This document shows positions 1-5,610 of a DNA stretch of 6,571 nucleotides, piece after piece; within the stretch, counting starts at the first letter, position 1; the number at the start of each line of letters is the position of its first letter. The stretch is from Candidatus Hodarchaeota archaeon (GTDB lineage Archaea; Asgardarchaeota; Heimdallarchaeia; Hodarchaeales; Hodarchaeaceae). A program made the translations under genes and the position numbers. Under the pieces are notes generated by a model. The model had not been told where the DNA came from and did not search any database. It was given only the letters and a program-made list of their open reading frames with translations. The stretch is from positions 1 through 6,571 of the forward strand of contig JAEOTU010000157.1 of assembly GCA_016839665.1 (NCBI GenBank). Direction: 5' to 3'.

Positions 1-1
1 A

Positions 2-115
2 GAAGAGGAGAAACTGAAGATTCCATATTACTGGGATGGATCAGAGAAAGAGTATGATACTTGGAGAAGGGTGCCTTTCACCCTAATCTTCAAAGCTAAG
101 AAAACAAGTGAATAA
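2..115 (+). CDS. C-terminal fragment of an unidentified protein (5' end outside window)
   Basis: An open frame runs in from the left edge and ends at TAA 113-115, giving the last 37 residues. The sequence is charged (EEEKLK at the start) with an aromatic stretch (PYYWDG, then YDTWRRVPF) and ends in a beta-strand-like segment, FTLIFKAKK. Such a terminal strand is common in class I SAM-dependent methyltransferases, but that is a weak resemblance and I do not assign a function. It lies 41 bp before the tRNA on the same strand and is probably part of the resident chromosome rather than of the accessory region to its right. The other two forward frames are closed here, which supports this frame. 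Confidence 0.5.
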   Translation, partial: EEEKLKIPYYWDGSEKEYDTWRRVPFTLIFKAKKTSE

Positions 116-156
116 GGTTGTATCTTTACAGAGGAAACGCTTGCAGAAGAGTTGTT

Positions 157-231
157 GGGCGGGTAGCCTAGTCAGGATAGGGCACAGGCCCCCTAAGCCT
201 GTGGTCGTGGGTTCGAATCCCACCCCGCCCG
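157..231 (+). tRNA. tRNA-Arg, anticodon CCT (reads AGG), with C33
   Basis: A full cloverleaf folds. The acceptor stem is GGGCGGG (157-163) with CCCGCCC (224-230), seven GC pairs. The D arm is GCCT (166-169) with GGGC (180-183) and carries A14, G18, G19, A20 and A21. The anticodon stem is CAGGC (185-189) with GCCTG (197-201), and the T arm is GTGGG/CCCAC around TTCGAAT. The discriminator is G73 at 231 and no CCA is encoded. The seven-base anticodon loop is CCCCTAA, so the anticodon is CCT (192-194). A20 and C35 agree with arginine identity. The base before the anticodon (191) is C, whereas U33 is nearly universal. There is no intron. A run of eight T at 261-268 could end transcription. No strong TATA box is seen upstream. 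Confidence 0.95.
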
Positions 232-238
232 TTTTGGG

Positions 239-418
239 TTACGTTTTCAACATCATCAGATTTTTTTTCGACATTTCATGCGAATAGAGCGGTTCTAATT
301 GCTTGATAGCCATTTTTAAGGCGTTTTCGCAAGTTTTTGAGACGTTCAAGCCTAGATCTTGAGCTTCTTTGAGAATTTTAAAATCAATGTAAATGTTTGT
401 CCTAATTTTCTTTCCCAT
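239..418 (-). CDS. Ribbon-helix-helix, CcdA-antitoxin-like small DNA-binding protein
   Basis: A 59-aa protein starts at ATG 418-416 and stops at TAA 241-239. The N-terminus, MGKKIRTNIYID, is a typical RHH DNA-contacting beta strand. It is followed by helix 1 (about residues 13-22, FKILKEAQDL), a turn (GLNVSKT) and helix 2 (ENALKMAIKQLE). The GLNVSKTCENAL stretch is characteristic of archaeal CcdA-type antitoxin domains. Such proteins bind DNA as dimers and usually repress their own promoter. No CcdB-like toxin is adjacent, so it may be a lone regulator. It converges on the tRNA, ending 7 bp from it, a common place for small regulators of integrated elements. A TATA-like box inside an inverted repeat lies about 29 bp upstream of the ATG, fitting a leaderless transcript. 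Confidence 0.8.
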   Translation of the reverse strand: MGKKIRTNIYIDFKILKEAQDLGLNVSKTCENALKMAIKQLEPLYSHEMSKKNLMMLKT

Positions 419-440
419 GCCACTTCACATGTATGTAATA

Positions 441-458
441 GTGTGTATATTTACACAC
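441..458 (-). promoter_or_regulatory. Palindromic operator over the TATA box of the RHH gene
   Basis: A perfect inverted repeat has arms GTGTGTA (441-447) and TACACAC (452-458) around a TATT spacer. Read on the minus strand it contains a TATA-like AAATATAC, centred about 29 bp before the ATG at 418. That is the usual archaeal distance for a leaderless start. A two-fold symmetric site on top of the TATA box is what autorepression by a ribbon-helix-helix dimer would need. Binding is inferred. Confidence 0.6.
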
Positions 459-558
459 AATTAAAGTTTGTTATTCGCATGTAATTCACTCGTTATGTGT
501 ATTGCCATTCAACTACTTAGACAGCGCAAGAATGATAACAATCACCCATGAAACTCGA

Positions 559-580
559 TGTAAATCTACAATTTTTTATA
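559..580 (+). promoter_or_regulatory. Promoter of the OLD nuclease gene with a second TGTA-N4-TACA site
   Basis: A T-rich TATA box (TTTTTTATA, 572-580) is centred about 27 bp before the ATG at 603, so the transcript is probably leaderless; no Shine-Dalgarno sequence is present. Directly upstream, where the BRE would lie, is TGTA-AATC-TACA (559-570). This has the same half-sites and spacing as the core of the operator at 444-455. The divergent RHH protein may therefore control this promoter as well; that is inferred. Confidence 0.55.
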
Positions 581-602
581 CTGATTCTTATTAATTAAAC
601 GC

Positions 603-2558
603 ATGCAGATAAAAACAATAAGTGTTACAAACCTTGGACCTCTCAAAGATGTAAATATCCCTTGTGATCCATTAACAGTTCTAGTTGGTCAAAATGGTGT
701 TGGAAAATCTACACTTCTTAGAGCTCTTCAATTATTTTATGATACTTCAATTGATGTTGACGAAAGAGATTTTTATAATGGGGAGATAGAAAACGACATT
801 GGTATCAAAATCAGATTCACCGATCTAACAGCGAAAGAAAAGGAATTATTTCAACCGTATATCAAAGGTGATGAATTAGCAATAGAAAAATTAATTTCGT
901 TTAGATCAGGTCGAATGCAGCAAACATATCATGGAACACGTTTTGTATCTACAGAGTTTGCAGCCTTTAGAAAAGCAAAAGGTACTGAAATGCGAAATGA
1001 GTATAATCAATTTAAAGAGAGATTTAATTTCCCAAATTATACTAATAGAGATGTTGCTGAAAAAATTCTAACGGCTTGGGAGTTAGAACATAAGAACGAT
1101 TGCATTGAGTCAAGAGATAATGGTCAATTTTTTGGATTTAAGAATGTTGGAAAGCATAGACTGGAGAAACACACTAAATATATTTTCGTTCCAGCTGTCC
1201 ATAAAGCAATTATTGAAGGTGAAGAAGGTAAAGGATCAACAATATCTGAAATCATGGATTTAGTTGTTAGGGGAGCTTTGGCGACAGATCCGGAACTTCT
1301 TGAGATTGAACAAGATGCAATGAAAAAATATAACATTTTCATAGAGAGAGCTAAAAAATCAATGCTTAGTAAAATAAGTGAGGGCCTGACTAAATCTCTT
1401 AACACAATTTTCCCTGATGCTAAAGTAAATATCGATTGGGTTAATGAACAAGGGGTGGCAATAAACCCGCCTAACGCTTTTGTGAAAGTAACTGAAGAAG
1501 GATATGAAAATACCATAGATAGGTGTGGACATGGTCTACAACGCGCATTTATTTTAACAATGTTTCAAGAACTTGCGCTGATACAAGCAACACAGACCTC
1601 GGAAAAACCTTTGATAAATAGTGAGACCCCTGAAGACCCAGAATCAGAAATCAGTTTGCCAGGTTTAATAATTGGTATAGAGGAGCCTGAGTTGTATCTT
1701 CACCCAGATAGACAGAGACATCTTGCTGCGACACTCTTACAGTTAACAAATCGTGGAATAGAAGGTGTTGGTAAGATCCAAGTTATGTACAGTACTCACT
1801 CTCCATTGATGGTTGATTATCAAAGATTTAACCAACTTAGAATAATCAGGAAGGATACAATTGAACAAGGAAAACCAAAACAAACCCAAGTTACTCTTGC
1901 AAACTTGAAGAGTGTAGCTAGATTGGTTGAAGATGCCAAAGAATTAGCTAAAGATTCAATCTCAGAAGAAAGTTTTAGGCAGAGATTAATCAGTTTAATG
2001 ACTCCATGGATGAATGAGGGGCTTTTTTCTAAGCTTGTTGTTCTTGTAGAAGGCATTAAAGACAGAGCTTTAATCCAAGGTTTCGCAATAAATAATCAGA
2101 TTTGGTTTGAAAGAATGGGAATCTCGGTTATTCCTTGTTCTGGAAAGGAGAGCATGACGGAAGCGATTTCACTTTTTATTAGTTTAGGGATTCCGCAATA
2201 TGTTATATGGGATGGAGATTTTAACCCAAATGGAACTGGTCATGGAGTAGATGCAAATCGAAATATCCAAAGATGTTTGAAGTGTGATCCCGAAGATTAC
2301 CCTCAGAGCATTTCCGATAAATTCGCATGCATTAAGACAGACCTTGAAAACGAATTTATTGGAGAAATTGGAGAGGGAAATTACAGTAGAATACTTCAAC
2401 AATATTGTCAGGAAAATTATCTAGGAAGGGGGAAATATGTTATGGAAAATCCAATTCATGTGAGTCATCTATTGACGGAGTTTAGAAAAGAAAAGTTAGA
2501 AAGCAAAATTTTGGGTGAAGTTGTTACACAAATCCGAAAGAAATATGAAAGTCTATGA
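603..2558 (+). CDS. OLD-family ATP-dependent nuclease (ABC ATPase plus TOPRIM)
   Basis: This 651-aa protein has a complete two-part architecture. In the ATPase domain, Walker A is GQNGVGKST (29-37). A long, mostly helical arm covers roughly residues 70-290. A signature-like GHGLQRA is at 309-315, Walker B is LIIGIEEPE (355-363, acidic E360/E361), and the switch histidine is in STHSP (397-401). The C-terminal TOPRIM domain shows E483 in LVEG, D537-x-D539 in WDGDF, and acidic residues in LENEF (581-585), the expected metal ligands. OLD proteins cut or nick DNA and include phage P2 Old and GajA of the Gabija defence system. No UvrD-like GajB partner is visible here, and the next genes are on the other strand, so it appears to be a stand-alone OLD, probably defensive. 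All key residues are present. The ATG at 603 fits the TATA box at 572-580. Confidence 0.88.
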   Translation: MQIKTISVTNLGPLKDVNIPCDPLTVLVGQNGVGKSTLLRALQLFYDTSIDVDERDFYNGEIENDIGIKIRFTDLTAKEKELFQPYIKGDELAIEKLISFRSGRMQQTYHGTRFVSTEFAAFRKAKGTEMRNEYNQFKERFNFPNYTNRDVAEKILTAWELEHKNDCIESRDNGQFFGFKNVGKHRLEKHTKYIFVPAVHKAIIEGEEGKGSTISEIMDLVVRGALATDPELLEIEQDAMKKYNIFIERAKKSMLSKISEGLTKSLNTIFPDAKVNIDWVNEQGVAINPPNAFVKVTEEGYENTIDRCGHGLQRAFILTMFQELALIQATQTSEKPLINSETPEDPESEISLPGLIIGIEEPELYLHPDRQRHLAATLLQLTNRGIEGVGKIQVMYSTHSPLMVDYQRFNQLRIIRKDTIEQGKPKQTQVTLANLKSVARLVEDAKELAKDSISEESFRQRLISLMTPWMNEGLFSKLVVLVEGIKDRALIQGFAINNQIWFERMGISVIPCSGKESMTEAISLFISLGIPQYVIWDGDFNPNGTGHGVDANRNIQRCLKCDPEDYPQSISDKFACIKTDLENEFIGEIGEGNYSRILQQYCQENYLGRGKYVMENPIHVSHLLTEFRKEKLESKILGEVVTQIRKKYESL

Positions 2559-2593
2559 AAAACATTGTGTGAGTGTTTCTAGCAAGCCCGATA

Positions 2594-2788
2594 TTAATAC
2601 ACAATTCTTTTCATTATTTTATTGATCTTTAAGTCCATAAGCCTATGTAGCCTTCTCTCCTCTAATTTTCGTAGCCTATTATGTTTGGCAATCTTCTGTA
2701 AGGTTCTGAAATAGAACCAATATACCATTCTTTCCAAAGAGAGACGAAAATCCTTTAGACAAAGCCAAAAGAGACACACCACCAACAC
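2594..2788 (-). CDS. Possible small basic protein, hypothetical
   Basis: This 64-aa frame starts at GTG 2788. The N-terminal part is hydrophobic and aromatic (VVCLFWLCL, then MVYWFYF at 21-27). The second half is a strongly basic, amphipathic helix-like stretch (KLEERRLHRLMDLKINKIMKRI, about residues 41-62). I recognise no family. In its favour, a TTTAAA box at 2818-2823 lies about 32 bp upstream, the geometry seen for other genes here, and the stretch otherwise has no gene. Against it are a short length, a weak GTG start and no ribosome site. It could be a small membrane-associated protein or a chance frame. Confidence 0.3.
   Translation of the reverse strand: MLVVCLFWLCLKDFRLSLERMVYWFYFRTLQKIAKHNRLRKLEERRLHRLMDLKINKIMKRIVY
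2605..2630 (+). terminator. T-rich probable terminator of the OLD gene
   Basis: About 50-70 bp after the OLD stop codon, several T runs occur close together (TTCTTTTC, ATTTTATT, ATCTTT) without a stable GC hairpin. Archaeal RNA polymerase stops at such T-rich tracts. The tract overlaps the end of the possible minus-strand ORF at 2594-2788. Confidence 0.35.
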
Positions 2789-2808
2789 ATATTTTCATTC
2801 TGCGGGTA

Positions 2809-2825
2809 GTTTTAATCTTTAAAAC
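2809..2825 (-). promoter_or_regulatory. Inverted repeat containing a TTTAAA promoter-like box
   Basis: Perfect 7-bp arms GTTTTAA (2809-2815) and TTAAAAC (2819-2825) surround TCT, and the right part contains TTTAAA (2818-2823). Outer arms CGGGT (2803-2807) and ACCCG (2836-2840) flank it, so a larger interrupted stem is possible. It could be a promoter with an operator for the ORF at 2594-2788, or an AT-rich palindrome without function. Confidence 0.3.
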
Positions 2826-2849
2826 AAGATACTAAACCCGAAAACATAT

Positions 2850-2881
2850 CTATACAAGCTTGCCCACGCTAGGGCTATACA
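2850..2881 (-). terminator. Possible hairpin terminator after the four-cysteine gene
   Basis: Just past the stop codon at 2890, a short stem GCCC (2862-2865) / GGGC (2872-2875) with a six-base loop is flanked by two direct copies of CTATACA (2850-2856 and 2875-2881). On the minus strand it is followed by a T-containing tract (TGTATAGATATGTTTTC). The stem is only four pairs, so support is weak. Confidence 0.25.
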
Positions 2882-2889
2882 TCATCATT

Positions 2890-3126
2890 CTATTTATCAT
2901 TAACTGTCTTAATGTTATATCTGCGTTCGAAAGGCGAACCTTTAGACCTAGTGAAATATTGGCATTTTCGCCAACGAGCAGCCCATGCCTTCTTCACAAC
3001 TTCAGGTCTAATCTTGCACTGAAAATAAACAACGTGGTTATTTTTCCAATAGCTCTCCATGTATTTACAGTCAAAGCATCTAACATAACCACTATTATAA
3101 CCATCTCTCATTGACAAATTCAGCAC
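2890..3126 (-). CDS. Small four-cysteine, probably zinc-binding protein, hypothetical
   Basis: The 78-aa protein has cysteines in a C17-x2-C20-x16-C37-x17-C55 pattern, typical of a small structural zinc site. They sit in a basic, aromatic background (CFDCKYM, AWAARWRKCQYF) with a positively charged tail (SPFERRYNIK), which suggests nucleic-acid or protein binding. I recognise no named family. Two starts are possible: GTG at 3126 and ATG at 3111 (73 aa). A TTTAAA box at 3153-3158 is centred about 29 bp from the GTG, the same spacing as for other leaderless starts here, so I chose 3126; a 15-nt leader to the ATG is also possible. The gene follows the four-gene operon on the same strand but has its own promoter. 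The opposite-strand frame over the same bases is taken as its shadow. Confidence 0.6.
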   Translation of the reverse strand: MLNLSMRDGYNSGYVRCFDCKYMESYWKNNHVVYFQCKIRPEVVKKAWAARWRKCQYFTRSKGSPFERRYNIKTVNDK

Positions 3127-3152
3127 GATTATAAGTTAAGAAAGAATTAATG

Positions 3153-3158
3153 TTTAAA
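3153..3158 (-). promoter_or_regulatory. TATA box (TTTAAA) of the four-cysteine gene
   Basis: On the minus strand, AACC-TTTAAA lies about 29 bp before GTG 3126, in the 47-bp gap between this gene and the operon's last stop codon. The spacing would place the transcript start at or within a few bases of the GTG. Confidence 0.45.
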
Positions 3159-3173
3159 GGTTTGAGACTACTT

Positions 3174-4514
3174 TCATGTTGCTTTTTTAGGTTTAGCTTT
3201 ATCTTCCAGACAGTCTGTCCAACGTTTTAAGTAGTCATATGAGTCGAAATTATGCAATCGATTAGGGTCTACTTGGTTATCTTGTAGTGATTTATAACTC
3301 ATCCTTAGATCGGATATAACTTCTGGTAAATTATTTTTTTTCAGAAATGTTTGCTCCATCTTTCGTTGATAAAGGAAATGTAACCTGGAAGTCTCCCAAT
3401 CTATTTTACCCTTCTCAACAATTTGTCTTTTATCATTGTATATCCCGAAAAATTTGCTGAGATGTTGTTCCTTTTTGATTCTGGATTGCAAGGTCTTATA
3501 TTTATCAGAAAATTTTGAACAATAAGAGCAGTTACATGTAAAGAGATCTGGTGCTTTAAGATACAACCTAAACATATCATCCCCCATAAGTTTGATTTTC
3601 AAATGTGGTTCATAGTATCTAACTGGTAAACCACCACCACCGCCTTTGGCAAATACATTTTTAAAGCGTAGATAACAAATTCCAGAAGACAGCTTTGAAA
3701 GCCCAATATGACTAAGCATAAGAGAGAAATAGCCACCATAAAAATGAATTACATCTATGTTTACTTCGTGAAACTTTGAGACAAGGTCAACAAATCCTCT
3801 AAGTTCATTCTGATGCGCTTTTGTCTCATCAAATTCATTAATCCAGAAGATTATGCCTGAGTAATGTTTGAAATCTTCAAAAATTCTGTTTCGGGAAGAT
3901 TCGTCAAGAAGTATCGATTTATCCATGCATAGAACGGGGTAAATTTTGAATTTCTTACTATAAATAGAATCTTTCGCCAACTTAGCTGCTTGAATTGTCT
4001 TATCATAAGGATCAGCATTCGTAGTTTGAAAATGGAAATATGGTGGAACTAGCGCAAAAGGCTGAATAGTTGATGCTTCTGATGTCTCCTTTTTTCTATA
4101 GCTTTTTATCCGTTTCATTGAATGATGTCGAGGAGTTTCTTCAATACGCTCTCCTAATAACTGAAACTTTAGAACTTTGTAAACGAAATCTTGAAACTCT
4201 GAGGAATCAGTTTTTATCAGGGCTATTCTTTGTTTTCCCAACATGCTAGCTACTTTGCAATCCAATTCTTCCACGAATTTAGAGTACGATTTCTTTAAAT
4301 CTACACCTTTGTATACGATACTTGGATCTAATTCCCACAAGTATGTTACTGGGTCAACGATGAAAGGCAACTTAAGATCCTTCAAAAATTCTGGAACAGC
4401 AATTTCATAATATGCAATTAGATGTGCTGGAACTATCAATCCATCAATATATTTTCTTTTTTTGAAGAATCTTTTTTCAGCGAATAAGTTAATTCTATAC
4501 CAGAGTTCTGTCAT
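3174..4514 (-). CDS. tRNA-guanine transglycosylase-like protein with a C-x-C-x2-C metal site
   Basis: This 446-aa protein looks like a divergent TIM-barrel base-exchange enzyme. Known TGTs end in CxCxxCxKxS followed by a histidine shortly before an FYxxLM helix. Here CNCSYCSKFS (327-336) is followed by RLHFLYQRKM (377-386), with H379 or H351 as possible fourth ligand. Near the N-terminus, PFIVDPVTY (50-58) resembles the TGT strand PILTDSGGY, keeping Asp (D54) but losing the Gly pair. FYGGYFSLML (258-267), a GLSKLSSG turn and a GGGGGLPVRYY segment (291-301) match the barrel end. The usual nucleophile Asp, second base-binding Asp and GGLA motif are not evident, so activity and substrate are open. 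TGTs exchange guanine for a 7-deazaguanine in tRNA; the DpdA branch acts on DNA. It is last in a four-gene operon, overlapping the nuclease-like gene by 4 bp, with GAGGTT (4526-4521) as ribosome site. Confidence 0.5.
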   Translation of the reverse strand: MTELWYRINLFAEKRFFKKRKYIDGLIVPAHLIAYYEIAVPEFLKDLKLPFIVDPVTYLWELDPSIVYKGVDLKKSYSKFVEELDCKVASMLGKQRIALIKTDSSEFQDFVYKVLKFQLLGERIEETPRHHSMKRIKSYRKKETSEASTIQPFALVPPYFHFQTTNADPYDKTIQAAKLAKDSIYSKKFKIYPVLCMDKSILLDESSRNRIFEDFKHYSGIIFWINEFDETKAHQNELRGFVDLVSKFHEVNIDVIHFYGGYFSLMLSHIGLSKLSSGICYLRFKNVFAKGGGGGLPVRYYEPHLKIKLMGDDMFRLYLKAPDLFTCNCSYCSKFSDKYKTLQSRIKKEQHLSKFFGIYNDKRQIVEKGKIDWETSRLHFLYQRKMEQTFLKKNNLPEVISDLRMSYKSLQDNQVDPNRLHNFDSYDYLKRWTDCLEDKAKPKKAT

Positions 4515-4954
4515 CCATTCAACCTCTTCTTAAATTTCTCTATTCTGTTACGACTCTGAGATTTTCTTTTTTGAGTTTCATCTAGAATTATTTGTTTGAA
4601 AATAAAAGAAGGCGTTTTTTCTTTGGAAGAGATCAGAATTTTCACATCTTGAGAGATTTCTATAAGCCCAATATTATAGTTCTTAAATAATCTTCCATGT
4701 TTCTTCTCAACATTCCTTGCTTTAGGAGCTGGTAGGGCAACATAAGCCTTTTCAGCTCCATATCCATATCTTAATGCTTGTTTCAATGCTTTTTTCCAAT
4801 CCTTAACCTTACTCTCTATTACAACACATTCTGAGTTCTTGTTGACTCCAACGAAATCTATTTTCCCAGTAAATGAAGCGATTTGTGAATGTACTCTATA
4901 GCCTTCATTCTGAATGAATAGTTTAATTCTGTCATTCATTTGTTCCTCAAACAT
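4511..4954 (-). CDS. Compact PD-(D/E)XK nuclease-like protein
   Basis: The 147-aa protein has the core order of a restriction-endonuclease fold. An N-terminal helix (EEQMNDRIKLFIQNEG, 3-18) precedes a strand with GKIDFVGV (30-37, D33). Then come VVIESKVKDW (44-53, E47 and K49 forming E-x-K) and a following helix with Q59 and Y63 (ALKQALRYGYG). A further strand ends in AYVALP (70-75). D-x13-E-x-K spacing and the Q in the next helix are usual for this superfamily, which cuts DNA with metal ions. The last 35 residues are very basic (KRKSQSRNRIEKFKKRL) and may bind nucleic acid. It begins 3 bp after the membrane gene, with AGGTGG (4968-4963) as ribosome site, and its TGA stop overlaps the next ATG by 4 bp, so the two downstream proteins are translationally coupled. 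Confidence 0.62.
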   Translation of the reverse strand: MFEEQMNDRIKLFIQNEGYRVHSQIASFTGKIDFVGVNKNSECVVIESKVKDWKKALKQALRYGYGAEKAYVALPAPKARNVEKKHGRLFKNYNIGLIEISQDVKILISSKEKTPSFIFKQIILDETQKRKSQSRNRIEKFKKRLNG

Positions 4955-4957
4955 AAT

Positions 4958-5584
4958 TCATGCCACCTTTTCGATTATATCGGGGTATTTGCGTCTTTCA
5001 GCTCTCATGGTTGTTTTAATAGAACCCGATTTTCGGTTATGGATTACAATTTTACTTATGAATATGGCCAATAAAACTATTAGGAAGTAAAAAACGACCC
5101 AGAACATGTTAGTATAGACTTCGAGCGAATTTGCTTCTGTTTCCATCAGAAATCCCATTGCGCCCCAACTAGCAAAAGCAAAACAAACTATAACAGTTCT
5201 AATCAACCATTTTTTGGATAGTTCATATTCTTTTATTAACGAATGTAAGAGATTAGCAAAACTCAAATAAGTATTGTAGGACTTAACCAATCGACTTAGT
5301 CTGTTTTTCAATAAACTAATCTTCTCTTTATCAGAAAATAATTCTATGTATTTATCCTTACTTTTAGATTCTAAGATATTTCTTTGAATAAATGAGCTGA
5401 AATCTTCTACAGTGTCTTTAATGTCTGTTGTCCATAAATGAGATTGAATTATGTAACCTTCCTGGCTTGGTGAGTTTTCCAATTTTTCAACTTTATCTGT
5501 GCATTTTCGTGCCATATAGTAGAGTATCAGAGAAGCTGCAATTGCTATCGCAACAACTTCAGTATAGAAATTCCCTATTGCCAC
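4958..5584 (-). CDS. Three-helix membrane protein with cytosolic helical domain, hypothetical
   Basis: This 208-aa protein starts at GTG 5584. Hydrophobic helices are seen at about residues 8-24 (VVAIAIAASLILYYM), 127-147 (WLIRTVIVCFAFASW) and 156-181 (MFWVVFYFLIVLLAIFI). Basic residues follow the first (ARK) and third (HNRK) helices and precede the second (SKK). The short loop between helices 2 and 3 is acidic (METE). By the positive-inside rule the roughly 100-aa middle section and the C-terminus are cytosolic. The middle section is rich in Lys, Glu and Leu and probably helical. I recognise no family; a TM hairpin with a helical arm recalls SLATT-type effectors only in outline. AGGTGG (5594-5589) sits 4 bases before the GTG and fixes the start. 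Its position between an antitoxin-like gene and a nuclease-like gene suggests an effector or membrane anchor; that is inference. Confidence 0.6.
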   Translation of the reverse strand: MAIGNFYTEVVAIAIAASLILYYMARKCTDKVEKLENSPSQEGYIIQSHLWTTDIKDTVEDFSSFIQRNILESKSKDKYIELFSDKEKISLLKNRLSRLVKSYNTYLSFANLLHSLIKEYELSKKWLIRTVIVCFAFASWGAMGFLMETEANSLEVYTNMFWVVFYFLIVLLAIFISKIVIHNRKSGSIKTTMRAERRKYPDIIEKVA

Positions 5585-5588
5585 TTAT

Positions 5589-5594
5589 CCACCT
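5589..5594 (-). promoter_or_regulatory. Ribosome binding site deciding the GTG start of the membrane protein
   Basis: AGGTGG is read on the minus strand four bases before GTG 5584. The same hexamer precedes ATG 4954 (at 4968-4963), and GAGGTT (4526-4521) precedes ATG 4514. Operon-internal genes thus use Shine-Dalgarno sites while first genes lack them. Confidence 0.7.
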
Positions 5595-5610
5595 AATTAT
5601 AGGTGAATAT

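Larger units (their letters stand above)
419..602. other. Divergent intergenic regulatory region
   Basis: This 184-bp gap separates the RHH gene from the OLD gene and contains both promoters and the two TGTA-N4-TACA sites described separately. The middle part (about 460-555) shows no ORF, tRNA-like fold or long repeat. Confidence 0.5.

Noticed and set aside
603..2558. Gabija system (GajA plus GajB)
   Set aside because: The OLD protein could be GajA-like, but no UvrD-type helicase gene is present next to it or anywhere in the window.
2563..2606. Inverted repeat ATTGTGT / ACACAAT after the OLD stop codon as a hairpin terminator
   Set aside because: Seven AT-rich pairs around a loop of about 30 bases are not convincing; the T-rich tract alone explains termination better.
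2860..3114. Plus-strand 84-aa frame opposite the four-cysteine gene
   Set aside because: It is antisense to a protein with an ordered cysteine pattern and a promoter, and its translation has no recognisable composition or ribosome site.
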